Of a DNA stretch of 64,000 nucleotides, positions 42,523 to 51,365 are shown in pieces. Each line of letters opens with the position of its first letter. Position 1 is the stretch's first letter. Source of the DNA: Nitratireductor luteus (GTDB lineage: Bacteria; Pseudomonadota; Alphaproteobacteria; Rhizobiales; Rhizobiaceae); the NCBI RefSeq assembly GCF_026162365.1, contig NZ_JAOANW010000014.1, forward strand, positions 62,001 through 126,000, written 5' to 3'. A program made the translations under genes and the position numbers. The notes under the pieces were generated by a model. That model searched no databases. It had not been told where the DNA came from and was given only the letters and a program-made list of their open reading frames with translations.

Positions 42523-42798
42523 ATGCCGTCTTTTAGCGTTAGCTGCGATCTCCGGGCTCCGGGTCGAAACTATCAGCCGCTTTATGACGCACTACAGAAG
42601 GCAGGTGCAGTTCGCGCGCTGCGATCTCTTTGGCTGCTCGACGATCCCGGGACGGCAGTCCAGATCAGAGAAGCTCTGATGCTGTTGGTTGACGAAAATG
42701 ATGGCATACTTGTCATCGAAATGGTGAGAAATTCACACTGGGCGGCGTGCAAAATGCTTCCCGGAGCCGCCGAATGGCTGAGGGCTCGGACACCGTAA
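42523..42798 (+). CDS. Cas2-like/SinR-family small protein
   Basis: A 91-residue protein starting at ATG 42523 after GAGGG. The pattern FSVSCDLRAPGRNYQPLYDA, then LRSLWLLDD, IREALMLLVDENDGILVIEM and a tail ending GAAEWLRARTP matches the small 'SinR family' proteins, which share the ferredoxin-like fold and first-strand Asp of Cas2. No CRISPR repeats or other cas genes occur in the window. Such orphans are often linked to toxin-antitoxin-like or defence loci, but no partner is visible here. The name SinR is a database label and does not imply the Bacillus regulator. Confidence 0.7.
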   Translation: MPSFSVSCDLRAPGRNYQPLYDALQKAGAVRALRSLWLLDDPGTAVQIREALMLLVDENDGILVIEMVRNSHWAACKMLPGAAEWLRARTP

Positions 42799-42944
42799 GA
42801 AGAGGGCCGCACCCAATCATGGGCCAACAAGTCGCAGCTTGTCAGGCAGAGTTGGCAAGCGCTGGAATGCCGCAACCGCAGAACTGAAGCCTGTTTGCAT
42901 TCCTGTCTGCACGTGCTAACAGCCGGCGACTTGGAAGGTCGAGA

Positions 42945-43736
42945 ATGTTTGCTACCATCAAGAGCGCCCTGGCGGATATCTGTGCAGGCCTGCGCATGCG
43001 GCGCGTGTGGATCGCGCTGGCGCAGGAAGACATAGGCGACCAGCACCGGCGCACTGCGCTCGGGCCCTTGTGGCTGCTCATCAATTACCTAGCCTTCGCC
43101 GGCACCTTCATTTTCGTGTTCCACAGGGGCGACGCCGGCTCGGCCAATTACGCGGCTCATGTGGCGACGGGGCTTCTGGTGTGGTTCTACATCATGGAGA
43201 CGATCACGCAGAGCGTGTCTCTGTTTGTCCGCGAGGAGAGCTTCATCAAGGGCACGACGCTGCCGCTGTCGGTCTATGTCATGCGCCTTGCCATGCAGGC
43301 GGCCATCCGGGCCGGCTATGCGCTCGCCGGTTGCATAGCCATCCTGCTGATGAGCGGCGTTGGGATTTCATTTGCATGGATCTGGTCGGCGCTGGCCATC
43401 CTGCTCATCCTGGCCACCACGCCGGCGGCCATCATCCTCTTCGCCTTTCTGGGCGCCTATTTTCCCGACAGCCAGTTCGTCGTCTCGAACCTGATGCGTA
43501 TCGGCATGTTCCTGACGCCCGTCTTCTGGACCTATGAGGGCACAGGCGGCGTGCAGCACATCTTCTACTACTGGAACCCCTTCACCTATTTCCTGGAGAT
43601 CGTGCGCATGCCGATCCTTTCCGGCAGCCTGCCGGCAAACGCCTTCCTCTTCTGCGCGGCCGCCAGCCTCACCCTGTGGGCAGTTGCCCTCATGCTGCTC
43701 GGCCGCTTCCGCAAACAGGTGGTCTTCGTCATCTGA
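42945..43736 (+). CDS. Polysaccharide ABC-2 exporter permease (Wzm/KpsM-like)
   Basis: A 263-residue membrane protein with six predicted helices (for instance about 45-62, 70-92, 120-150, 155-180). The segment RRTALGPLWLLINYLAFAGT is typical of the polysaccharide ABC-2 family, as is NPFTYFLEIVRMPIL in the C-terminal third. Together with the downstream ATPase it would flip lipid-linked polysaccharide to the periplasm. Overlaps the ATPase gene by one base (TGATG). Confidence 0.9.
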   Translation: MFATIKSALADICAGLRMRRVWIALAQEDIGDQHRRTALGPLWLLINYLAFAGTFIFVFHRGDAGSANYAAHVATGLLVWFYIMETITQSVSLFVREESFIKGTTLPLSVYVMRLAMQAAIRAGYALAGCIAILLMSGVGISFAWIWSALAILLILATTPAAIILFAFLGAYFPDSQFVVSNLMRIGMFLTPVFWTYEGTGGVQHIFYYWNPFTYFLEIVRMPILSGSLPANAFLFCAAASLTLWAVALMLLGRFRKQVVFVI

Positions 43737-44461
43737 TGGTTTCGATCCATGTCAGCAATCTGAGTTTGGTCTATCGTCTGCGCGAAAAACTGACGCTTGC
43801 CAAGCGTGACCGACGCCTTCCCACCGGTGGGCGGCTGGAAGGTAAAGGTCGTACCCAGTACGTTACTGCGCTTGATGGCGTGAGCTTTGAGCTTGCGGCC
43901 GGCGACCGGCTGGGCCTTGTGGGCGCGAATGGTGCGGGCAAAACGACGCTGCTCAAAGTCCTCTATGGCATCTATGCGCCAACCTCGGGCAGCGTCGAGG
44001 TTGAGGGTCGTGTGGACGCTCTGTTCAACATCAGCCTCGGCTTCCGTCGGGAGGCGACCGGCCGCCGCAATATCGTGCTCCGCGGCCTCATGAACGGCTG
44101 GAACATGGACGAGATCGAAGCCCGCATGGAGGATGTCATCGAGTTCAGCGAGCTCGGCGACTTCATCGATCTCCCCTTCAAGACATACAGCCAGGGTATG
44201 GCCGCCCGCCTCGCCTTCTCCGTTGCCACCAGTCTGGACCCGGAGATCCTACTGATGGACGAATGGATTGGCGCGGGCGATCCAAAGTTTCAGGACAAGG
44301 CACGCAACCGCATGTCGGAACTGGCGGAGAAGGCGGGCATCATCGTGCTTGCCAGCCACAATCATGGCCTGCTCAAGAAGACATGCAACAAGATATTGGA
44401 GCTTGAGAGCGGCAGCGTCAAAGGCCTCCACCTGGCGGAGGAATGGGCGACATCGTCGTGA
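43736..44461 (+). CDS. Polysaccharide ABC exporter ATPase (Wzt/KpsT-like)
   Basis: A 241-residue ATPase starting at ATG 43736, overlapping the permease stop. Walker A VGANGAGKTTLLK (about residue 60), signature YSQGMAARLAFS, Walker B EILLMDEWIGAGD, switch His in LASHNHG. It lacks the C-terminal carbohydrate-binding domain of O-antigen Wzt proteins, so it resembles the short KpsT-type. The segment NISLGFRREATGRRN is typical of polysaccharide exporters. Substrate likely a capsule-like or O-polysaccharide. Confidence 0.92.
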   Translation: MVSIHVSNLSLVYRLREKLTLAKRDRRLPTGGRLEGKGRTQYVTALDGVSFELAAGDRLGLVGANGAGKTTLLKVLYGIYAPTSGSVEVEGRVDALFNISLGFRREATGRRNIVLRGLMNGWNMDEIEARMEDVIEFSELGDFIDLPFKTYSQGMAARLAFSVATSLDPEILLMDEWIGAGDPKFQDKARNRMSELAEKAGIIVLASHNHGLLKKTCNKILELESGSVKGLHLAEEWATSS

Positions 44462-44533
44462 TGGCCATGTTGCAGCCTCCGCCATGAGACGAACGCTTCG
44501 CCAAGGCACTTTTCGGTAGTAGGGGTCAATACG

Positions 44534-45868
44534 TTGCAGATCACGATTTTTGGAACCGGCTATGTCGGCCTGGTGCAGGCCGCGGTCTTCGCGGAGGCCG
44601 GCTATGACGTCGTGTGCGTCGACATCGATGACGGAAAGGTCGAGCAGCTCAAGCGGGGCGAAGTTCCGATCTATGAGCCGGGCCTGGAGCATCTCGTCAG
44701 GGAGAACGGCGCATCGAGGCGTCTTCGTTTCACCACCGATGCGGCGGAAGGCGTTCGTCACGGTCTCGTGCAGTTCATCGCCGTCGGAACGCCGCCGGAC
44801 GAGGACGGCTCCGCCGATCTGAAGCACGTGCTTGCCGTCGCCGACAGCATCGCTGCCCATATGGACCAGCAAAGGCTTGTTGTCGTGAAATCGACGGTGC
44901 CCGTGGGCACATCCGACCGGGTCCGAGCCGCAATGAAGGCGCGGCTCGAGCAGCGCGGACGGACGGAGGTCCCCTTCGATGTTGCATCGAACCCCGAGTT
45001 CCTCAAGGAGGGCTCAGCGGTGGCCGACTGCACCAAGCCCGACCGCATCATCATCGGCACCGAAAGCGCCGAGACCGAGCGCATGCTGCGCGAGCTGTAC
45101 GCGCCCTTCAACCGCAACCACGAAAAAATCATCGCCATGGATGTGCGCAGCGCCGAGCTCACCAAATATGCGGCCAACTGCATGCTGGCCACGAAGATCA
45201 GCTTCATGAACGAGATGGCCAACCTCGCTGGCACGCTCGGCGCGGACATCGAGAAGGTCCGGCTGGGCATAGGCGCCGATCCGCGCATCGGCTATCACTT
45301 CATCTATCCAGGCGTTGGCTATGGCGGCTCCTGCTTCCCGAAGGACGTGCGGGCCATGATCCACACGGCCGAGACGCTCGATTTCGACGCTATGGTGCTG
45401 AAGGCCGTGGAGGGCCGCAACGAGGCGCAGAAGGAATTCCTGTTCGCCAGGATCGACAGCCACTTCAAGGGCGACCTCATCGGGCGCACATTCGCCCTGT
45501 GGGGCCTCGCCTTCAAGCCCAACACCAACGACATGCGCGAAGCCCCCTCCCGCGTGCTCATGGAGGCCCTGTGGCAGGCCGGCGCAAATGTGCGCGCCTA
45601 CGACCCCGAAGCAATGGAAGAATGCCGGCGCATCTATGGCGCGCGAGAGGACCTGACGCTGTGCGAAACCAAGGAGGAGGCTCTGGCCGGGGCCGATGCC
45701 CTGGTGGTGGTCACCGAATGGAAAAGCTTCCAGGCCCCCGACTTTCCTTCACTCAAAGTTGCGCTCAAGGAGCCGGTTATCTTTGACGGGCGGAATATCT
45801 ATGATCCGACAATTGTGGGTAGATATGGGTTGAAGGTTTATGGGGTGGGGAGGCAAGTCAGGCAATAG
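44534..45868 (+). CDS. ugd: UDP-glucose 6-dehydrogenase
   Basis: A 444-residue enzyme that oxidises UDP-glucose to UDP-glucuronate with two NAD+. Rossmann motif GTGYVGL at residues 7-13, catalytic Cys in [13 protein letters not shown] (about residue 263), substrate-binding Lys in [13 protein letters not shown]. Start at TTG 44534 with AGGGG 8 bases upstream; no better ATG. It provides uronate precursors for the polymer exported by the preceding ABC pair. Confidence 0.93.
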   Translation: MQITIFGTGYVGLVQAAVFAEAGYDVVCVDIDDGKVEQLKRGEVPIYEPGLEHLVRENGASRRLRFTTDAAEGVRHGLVQFIAVGTPPDEDGSADLKHVLAVADSIAAHMDQQRLVVVKSTVPVGTSDRVRAAMKARLEQRGRTEVPFDVASNPEFLKEGSAVADCTKPDRIIIGTESAETERMLRELYAPFNRNHEKIIAMDVRSAELTKYAANCMLATKISFMNEMANLAGTLGADIEKVRLGIGADPRIGYHFIYPGVGYGGSCFPKDVRAMIHTAETLDFDAMVLKAVEGRNEAQKEFLFARIDSHFKGDLIGRTFALWGLAFKPNTNDMREAPSRVLMEALWQAGANVRAYDPEAMEECRRIYGAREDLTLCETKEEALAGADALVVVTEWKSFQAPDFPSLKVALKEPVIFDGRNIYDPTIVGRYGLKVYGVGRQVRQ

Positions 45869-45913
45869 CCCGTGACTGCCCGTCCGCGTACATCGCGGAG
45901 CATCCGACGAAAG

Positions 45914-46606
45914 CTATAGCTTGATGTCTTTTTTTCGGAGGCAAAATATCGTATTCGAGGTAAACCCTGTTAAAGTCGATTCTGGAATATTAAACTCGGA
46001 AAAGTCGACGTACGGATACCTTTTCCGAAGGTCATATTCTAGCGGTATGTCGAATATTTTGCCGATAGTCAGGTGGATGTCCTCCCGGCCAAATCGGCGC
46101 ACATGATCTTCTTGTCGGAATCGGCGCTTTCTCTCTTCAGGGCCAATATCCGATAAGCATTCCTCATAGCATCCAGCGTATATAGGGATGGAAAATAGAT
46201 GCCATCCATCTTCCTTTAATGACCGATGCAAATGTATCAGAGTAGTCGTTACGTTACCCGGAATATGCTCCATTACATGCGAGTGAATGACTAGATCAAA
46301 CGCACAATTAGGTAATTTTTCTGCGTCTTGTACTAAGTCCATTTTCTCAACATTACAGTGTTTATACATTTCAGGAATCAAATCTACAGCTTTATACGCA
46401 ATCCCAGGCACGGACGTTAAGTACCGCGTAAGACCTATCTCCGGAGCAAGATGCAGAACTGACATTCCGGGAACGATTGAAATCTCCCTATCCAGAAGAA
46501 ACTTTAATATCCTTGTTCTCTCAACTGATCCGCAATGCCTGCACTTGACATTGAAACGTCCATTCATGTTGTTAAATTCAGAACAACCGCAAATATTACA
46601 GTGCAT
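45914..46606 (-). CDS. Zinc-ribbon class I methyltransferase
   Basis: A 230-residue protein (ATG 46606, GGGGA 9 bases upstream; ATG 46615 also possible). N-terminal zinc-binding ribbon with MHCNICGC and KCRHCGSVERTR, then a SAM-methyltransferase core: VLHLAPEIGLTRYL (motif I region), YKAVDLIPEM, FDLVIHSHVMEHIPG. It is notably AT-rich compared with ugd beside it. Likely methylates a sugar or glycan intermediate. Similarity in the CxxC part and downstream is also seen at the C-terminus of the giant glycosyltransferase (47565-51245), suggesting a common origin. Confidence 0.82.
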   Translation of the reverse strand: MHCNICGCSEFNNMNGRFNVKCRHCGSVERTRILKFLLDREISIVPGMSVLHLAPEIGLTRYLTSVPGIAYKAVDLIPEMYKHCNVEKMDLVQDAEKLPNCAFDLVIHSHVMEHIPGNVTTTLIHLHRSLKEDGWHLFSIPIYAGCYEECLSDIGPEERKRRFRQEDHVRRFGREDIHLTIGKIFDIPLEYDLRKRYPYVDFSEFNIPESTLTGFTSNTIFCLRKKDIKL

Positions 46607-46653
46607 AGCAAGCATTCCCCAACAATATTCTCTGCAGTGATTCTATTCAACAG

Positions 46654-47568
46654 TTATCTCTGGCATTCGACCATTTTCCTTATTCCGTCTGCAATCCCGA
46701 CTCTTGGCTCCCAACCTGTGACTCTGCTAAATTTCGCATTATCAAGAATGACTTTCTGTACATCGAAAGTGCGCAGGGCCGCCTGCTCTCGCGCAAGCGA
46801 CTTTCCAATTGCTTCTTCCAGCAATTGTGCAATGCGATTGATCGAATAGCCTTCGCCTGTACCGATATTGTATTCTCCTGAAGGAATCGACAACTGCGTT
46901 GCTGCCAGAAATGCATCTGCTACGTCTTCAATCCAGATATAGTCTCGAATAATCGTCCCATCGCCATAGATTCTCAGAGGCTCATGGTTTTGTATAGATC
47001 GCAGAAAATTTGCGATAACACCTATCGGCACGCCTTTGAGTTGGTACGGCCCAAATGGATTTGCAATACGCAAACTGACCCCTTCAAGTTTCTGATGAAA
47101 GGCGATCAGTCTCAAGTATCTTTCGACGGCGGCTTTGGATACTCCATATGCTGATATGGGATTAAGTGGCTCATCTTCCGCTGTAGGAACGCGGTCCGTA
47201 TTGCCGTACACAGTACCGCCACTTGACGCAAAGATAATTTTCCGGACGCCGAGTGAGGCCGCTCTGCTGAATAGATTGACGCTGGCCACGATGTTTTCAC
47301 TCGCGTCTTTGACCATTCCGTCCATCGAATCCGCAGGATGGGAAGTCCAAGCGAGGTGTATAAGGACATCGGTGCCCTTGAGACTTTGCGTCGCCCCGGC
47401 AGTGGCGAGACCGTCGGTCATTACGGTATCTACACCTTGCAATAGCCCGGCTACGCGCGCGAGCCGCCGGCCAGAATCGATGATCTGAACGCGAAAGCCC
47501 TGACGCGCAAACGCCGCGTAGATGCTGGTACCTATGAATCCTGCTCCTCCTACTATGGCGATATTCAT
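46654..47568 (-). CDS. NAD-dependent sugar epimerase/dehydratase
   Basis: A 304-residue extended SDR. Rossmann motif GGAGFIGT at residues 7-14, active-site Tyr/Lys as YGVSK, with Ser/Thr in ASSGGTVYGN. The C-terminal part (YNIGTGEGYSINRIAQLLEE) is typical of GalE/UDP-glucose 4-epimerase-like enzymes. ATG 47568 lies in an ATGA overlap with the upstream glycosyltransferase. Acts on a nucleotide-sugar feeding that glycosyltransferase; exact sugar unknown. Confidence 0.9.
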   Translation of the reverse strand: MNIAIVGGAGFIGTSIYAAFARQGFRVQIIDSGRRLARVAGLLQGVDTVMTDGLATAGATQSLKGTDVLIHLAWTSHPADSMDGMVKDASENIVASVNLFSRAASLGVRKIIFASSGGTVYGNTDRVPTAEDEPLNPISAYGVSKAAVERYLRLIAFHQKLEGVSLRIANPFGPYQLKGVPIGVIANFLRSIQNHEPLRIYGDGTIIRDYIWIEDVADAFLAATQLSIPSGEYNIGTGEGYSINRIAQLLEEAIGKSLAREQAALRTFDVQKVILDNAKFSRVTGWEPRVGIADGIRKMVECQR

Positions 47569-50500
47569 TTGAGATCGCCACTTAAAGCGTATGCAGGTTT
47601 TATTGTCATAATGGGTCGCCAATCGGACGCTAAGAATTGACTCGACTTCTTATGAATGCTCGCTCGAAAGCCTCGTTCTCGTAGACGCTTCGCAATTAAA
47701 GGATCCGCTGCGAGTTCTCTGACTGACTGACCTCCAATCAGAGCGAGGCCATCGGGCTCCAGAGCATCAATCACTTTGCTCGTCAGTTGGAACTGCATAT
47801 TTGCATACGCCACATCTAGATCGGCGATAACCGTTGTAAATTTCTGATCTCCCTTTTCGAATGCCTTGAAGTCAGCGGCGGTAGAGAGACCATAGAGCCG
47901 ATCCTCCAAAAAACGCCTGAGGCCCGTGTCCCTTCCGAGGAGCGCTGCGCTTTTGCCTCGATGCGTCCTATGGTCATGGGCAATGAATGCAACAATCGCG
48001 CGTCCAAAAGGCGTCGAGCCGCAAGACCCACACAGCACTACTCTTGCCGGGTCAGCAAAGCTAATTTCATCCTTTTCGTGTACCTGTCCGCAAAGATTGC
48101 AGCGCCACTTTCCGCGGCTATTGGCAACATCCAAGACAGACGCGACGGTTTTGGCGGACAGCGGATGAGCAATTACGGTACCTTCGTCCACGACTGCGGT
48201 AAGCCGTGGTAGCGTTTTCGCCGAGATAGATTTGATTTCATCAATTTCCCCAGTTACAGCCCCTCTACTCTCCAGAAAATATGAGTATTCAACATCCATG
48301 AGATCTTGAGTAAGCTGATCACTGAACCAACCGTGCTTGACCAAAGTGTCACGACGAATGGCATACACCCCTCCTTGAACATGCGACAGTGCTCTATGCG
48401 GATTGCTATGTGCAAAATGTTGATTGCGGAACTTTGGGAACTGCGGGTGACGCACCATCTCCCTTCCTAGCGTCGCTTTTGGGAGATGCGTCTTATATCC
48501 GGCGATCGCATAGTCAGGGTTGGCACGCATTCGTTCGATGATCGCTCGCTCCCAACCGTGATCTTTGATGAACCCCTCTTTACTGCACACATAGATCGCA
48601 AACTCCGCATTCCCGTATGACAGCGCTTGGTTCGAGGCAGGTCCGCAATAAACGTTTTTTCTATTTTCTATCAACCTCACGTTATGCCAGCCGGCTATCA
48701 ATTCCTTGATAGCACATATAAACTCACTTTCACTCCCATTGTCGACTATAGTTAGAGAAAACCTTGTTGTTGTCTTTTCCAATATTCTCCTAATTATCTC
48801 GATAGTATCATCTTTGCTGTCATACTTTTCAGTGTTGTAGGTCACAGTGAAAATTTCTATCTCGTGTCCCTGCCAGATATCGAGCAGACGCCGAATTGTG
48901 TTGTCGGCTCCGACCCTCGCCTTCAGGAACTGGCGAGCACCTGCTATCAGTTCGGCACGCTCCGCCTCCGACATAGCGAAGAGCCTTCGAATAGCTGCAG
49001 CTAAGCTATTCGGGTCACGCGGTTGAGCTACCAACGCCTCAATACCATCACGCAAATAGTCCGGAACAGCTGATACGGCTGTTGTTATCACAGGCTTCTC
49101 TGCCGCCATGGCTTCCAGTATCACTGTCGGGAAGCCATCGATGTCTCCATCTGACGCCTCTACAGACGGCACCACAACGAAATCTGCATCCGTATAGGCT
49201 TTGGCGAGTTCCTCGCGCCCTTCAATCGCGCCAGGAAATTCGATATTGGTCAGTCCCAATTCCAAGACCCGTCGCCTGTAGGACTCTTCGAGTGACCCAT
49301 ATCCATAGACCACGAACGAAACAGGAAGGTCGTGCAAGTGCGCAGCAGCCTCGATCAGGTATCCTATTCCCTTCTTCTCGATAAACCGCGCGATCACTAC
49401 ACCCCGCCATGACCGACGTTCGGGAGTGACGCGGGGCGGGCACGCGACACGAAAATCTTCTTCTTCGATAGCTTGAAAATTATAGGAGATTTTGTGCCGA
49501 TCAACGCCCTTCGCTTCCAAGAAACGCCGATGGTGGTCACCATAGACAAAAACGCGAAGACATCTTTCGTCATTTGATATCTTTTCTAAACGACTGCGAT
49601 CTCGGTTCTTGTGATGAAAGATGTCAACGGCATGAGGCATGTAGGTGTAATTTACTTCAGCCAACTCACATGCAGGCTGAACGAAAAGCGTCACTCCTGG
49701 ATATGCAAAGTGACTATGACAGATGTTTCTTCCCGTTTCGATCAATGCCTGCGCTAGCGCATGTGCATCACCTACCTGAATGGCGTCTATGGAAAAGTCC
49801 AAGACTGCTTTTCTTTCCGGGTCGCGTGCATAGAACACCTTTACATCATAACCGTTTTCTTTCAGCCATCTCAACTCATTTAAGACAAAAGTCTGCGAGA
49901 GTGCCGGGAAATCAAAGACAAAATATCCTATTTTTAGGGTGTCAATTCCGTTTCTAATTCTGTCCTGGAAGTTTTTCCTCGCAATCCGCCTATAATTTTT
50001 TTCAAGGCCCTCAGTGAATGTTATATTTTTTAGGTTATCTCGATCTAAATAATAGTCTACGGCGCAGAATGGGAGGTACATCGGTTCAAAAAGCTTAGTG
50101 TACCTGAGTATCACATCCCAGTCGACCAACCTCGTTAGCCTCTCATCGAATCCACCGAGCTGATCGAACAAAGCCCGTCTATGCATAAAAACATTTAGGT
50201 CAATGAAGTTTCCTTTTAGGAGTTGCGTCCGATCGAAATTTGACGCACGAAAATTAGTCTGCCCAGTAGAGATGTTATGAGACTTTAGCGCAGCGTAGGC
50301 AGTATAGAGATGCTCACACTCTGCAAATGCAGCACTCATCACCAGAAGGTACTCAGGTCGCCAGCTATTATCACTATCAAGGTACGCTATAAGATCTCCA
50401 CTGGCGATCATTAGCCCAGCATTACGGGCGGCAGAGACACCTCCATGCTTGTTGCCTATTATTTTAATAAACCCAGAGTTTATTTCTCCCCGAAAGTTCG

Positions 50501-51245
50501 AATTCAGGAAACCAATGGTGCCATCTGTACTCCCATCGTCCGATATAATAATCTCATGCGGCTTCGAGTATTGCCTCATCGCGGAGCGAATTGCATTGCC
50601 TACTGTATCACGACGATTATACGTTGGTATGACAACTGATACAGTCGGTTTTATCTTAGCGGAATCGATTATCTCTCCTGAAATCTCTATGAGAGCTTCT
50701 GGTATTCTCTCCAGGTCGTTGGCAATTTCTGCCTCCGAGAAAAATCGCGCGATGCGCGAAACGTCTGGCCAGCTCTTCGCAAACTCGGGGCCACGGGCGA
50801 GGCTGATATCTTGATTTGCAACAGCAGACTGCCTGAATCGAGGCACTGCTGCGAGCTGCGGAGTAGGCAGTTCTGAGCTTCGTGGAAATCGCCCCTCTTT
50901 CAACCCGAACTTCACGTAATGCAGCAATGGATCAATACCTGCAGCTGCTACGTCTTCATTCAAATCGAGATAACGTCGTGAATTGAAAATCTCTGATGGG
51001 TCGCGCCCAAGCCTAGCGCCAAGCCACAGATAGTGTTCGATCGGGTCCATGCCGAGCGCCTTCACGTCCGGATAGGTCCTCAAATACCAGTCGGCATCGA
51101 ACAAGCCCGATGTGCGGATGGCCTCGATATCTTCTTTGCTAAAGCGATTCACACCGCTCCCCTTCGTGCTGCCAATTTCGTGCCGGCACCTTCTTGTGCC
51201 AGAGACCTTCCGGATGCTTTGAACTGTTTCCTCCGGACTAGCCAT
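47565..51245 (-). CDS. Giant multidomain glycosyltransferase (GT2-GT4-GT2 plus methyltransferase-like end)
   Basis: A 1226-residue protein from ATG 51245 (GGGAAG 6 bases upstream); ATG 51332 would add 29 residues. In order: a motif DADWYLRTYPDVKALGMDP with its partner repeat SRRYLDLNEDVAAAGIDP (about residues 45-115); a GT2 domain ([28 protein letters not shown]; about 200-430); a GT4 domain (GYFVFDFPALSQTFVLNELR; SVEASDGDIDGFPTVILEAM; about 440-800); a second GT2-like domain (FTVTYNTEKYDS; IVDNGSESE; about 815-1050); and a C-terminal part with WRCNLCGQ and VLCGSCGS zinc-ribbon and a degenerate methyltransferase-like region. Likely builds several linkages of one glycan repeat unit. Moderately AT-rich, suggestive of transfer. 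Confidence 0.88.
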   Translation of the reverse strand: MASPEETVQSIRKVSGTRRCRHEIGSTKGSGVNRFSKEDIEAIRTSGLFDADWYLRTYPDVKALGMDPIEHYLWLGARLGRDPSEIFNSRRYLDLNEDVAAAGIDPLLHYVKFGLKEGRFPRSSELPTPQLAAVPRFRQSAVANQDISLARGPEFAKSWPDVSRIARFFSEAEIANDLERIPEALIEISGEIIDSAKIKPTVSVVIPTYNRRDTVGNAIRSAMRQYSKPHEIIISDDGSTDGTIGFLNSNFRGEINSGFIKIIGNKHGGVSAARNAGLMIASGDLIAYLDSDNSWRPEYLLVMSAAFAECEHLYTAYAALKSHNISTGQTNFRASNFDRTQLLKGNFIDLNVFMHRRALFDQLGGFDERLTRLVDWDVILRYTKLFEPMYLPFCAVDYYLDRDNLKNITFTEGLEKNYRRIARKNFQDRIRNGIDTLKIGYFVFDFPALSQTFVLNELRWLKENGYDVKVFYARDPERKAVLDFSIDAIQVGDAHALAQALIETGRNICHSHFAYPGVTLFVQPACELAEVNYTYMPHAVDIFHHKNRDRSRLEKISNDERCLRVFVYGDHHRRFLEAKGVDRHKISYNFQAIEEEDFRVACPPRVTPERRSWRGVVIARFIEKKGIGYLIEAAAHLHDLPVSFVVYGYGSLEESYRRRVLELGLTNIEFPGAIEGREELAKAYTDADFVVVPSVEASDGDIDGFPTVILEAMAAEKPVITTAVSAVPDYLRDGIEALVAQPRDPNSLAAAIRRLFAMSEAERAELIAGARQFLKARVGADNTIRRLLDIWQGHEIEIFTVTYNTEKYDSKDDTIEIIRRILEKTTTRFSLTIVDNGSESEFICAIKELIAGWHNVRLIENRKNVYCGPASNQALSYGNAEFAIYVCSKEGFIKDHGWERAIIERMRANPDYAIAGYKTHLPKATLGREMVRHPQFPKFRNQHFAHSNPHRALSHVQGGVYAIRRDTLVKHGWFSDQLTQDLMDVEYSYFLESRGAVTGEIDEIKSISAKTLPRLTAVVDEGTVIAHPLSAKTVASVLDVANSRGKWRCNLCGQVHEKDEISFADPARVVLCGSCGSTPFGRAIVAFIAHDHRTHRGKSAALLGRDTGLRRFLEDRLYGLSTAADFKAFEKGDQKFTTVIADLDVAYANMQFQLTSKVIDALEPDGLALIGGQSVRELAADPLIAKRLRERGFRASIHKKSSQFLASDWRPIMTIKPAYALSGDLK

Positions 51246-51365
51246 TAACGCTTCCCGGACGATGGCAAAAGCAGCGGCCGGCTGCGGCACTGGGCCTTGC
51301 CCTGTATCGGCTATTGGCCAACAGCGCGTCAACCAATAATGGCATGATTCGAGCGCCCCTCCGCG

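Noticed and set aside
42523-42798. CRISPR adaptation gene
   Set aside because: No array, cas1 or other cas gene occurs in the window, so only a Cas2-like fold is claimed.
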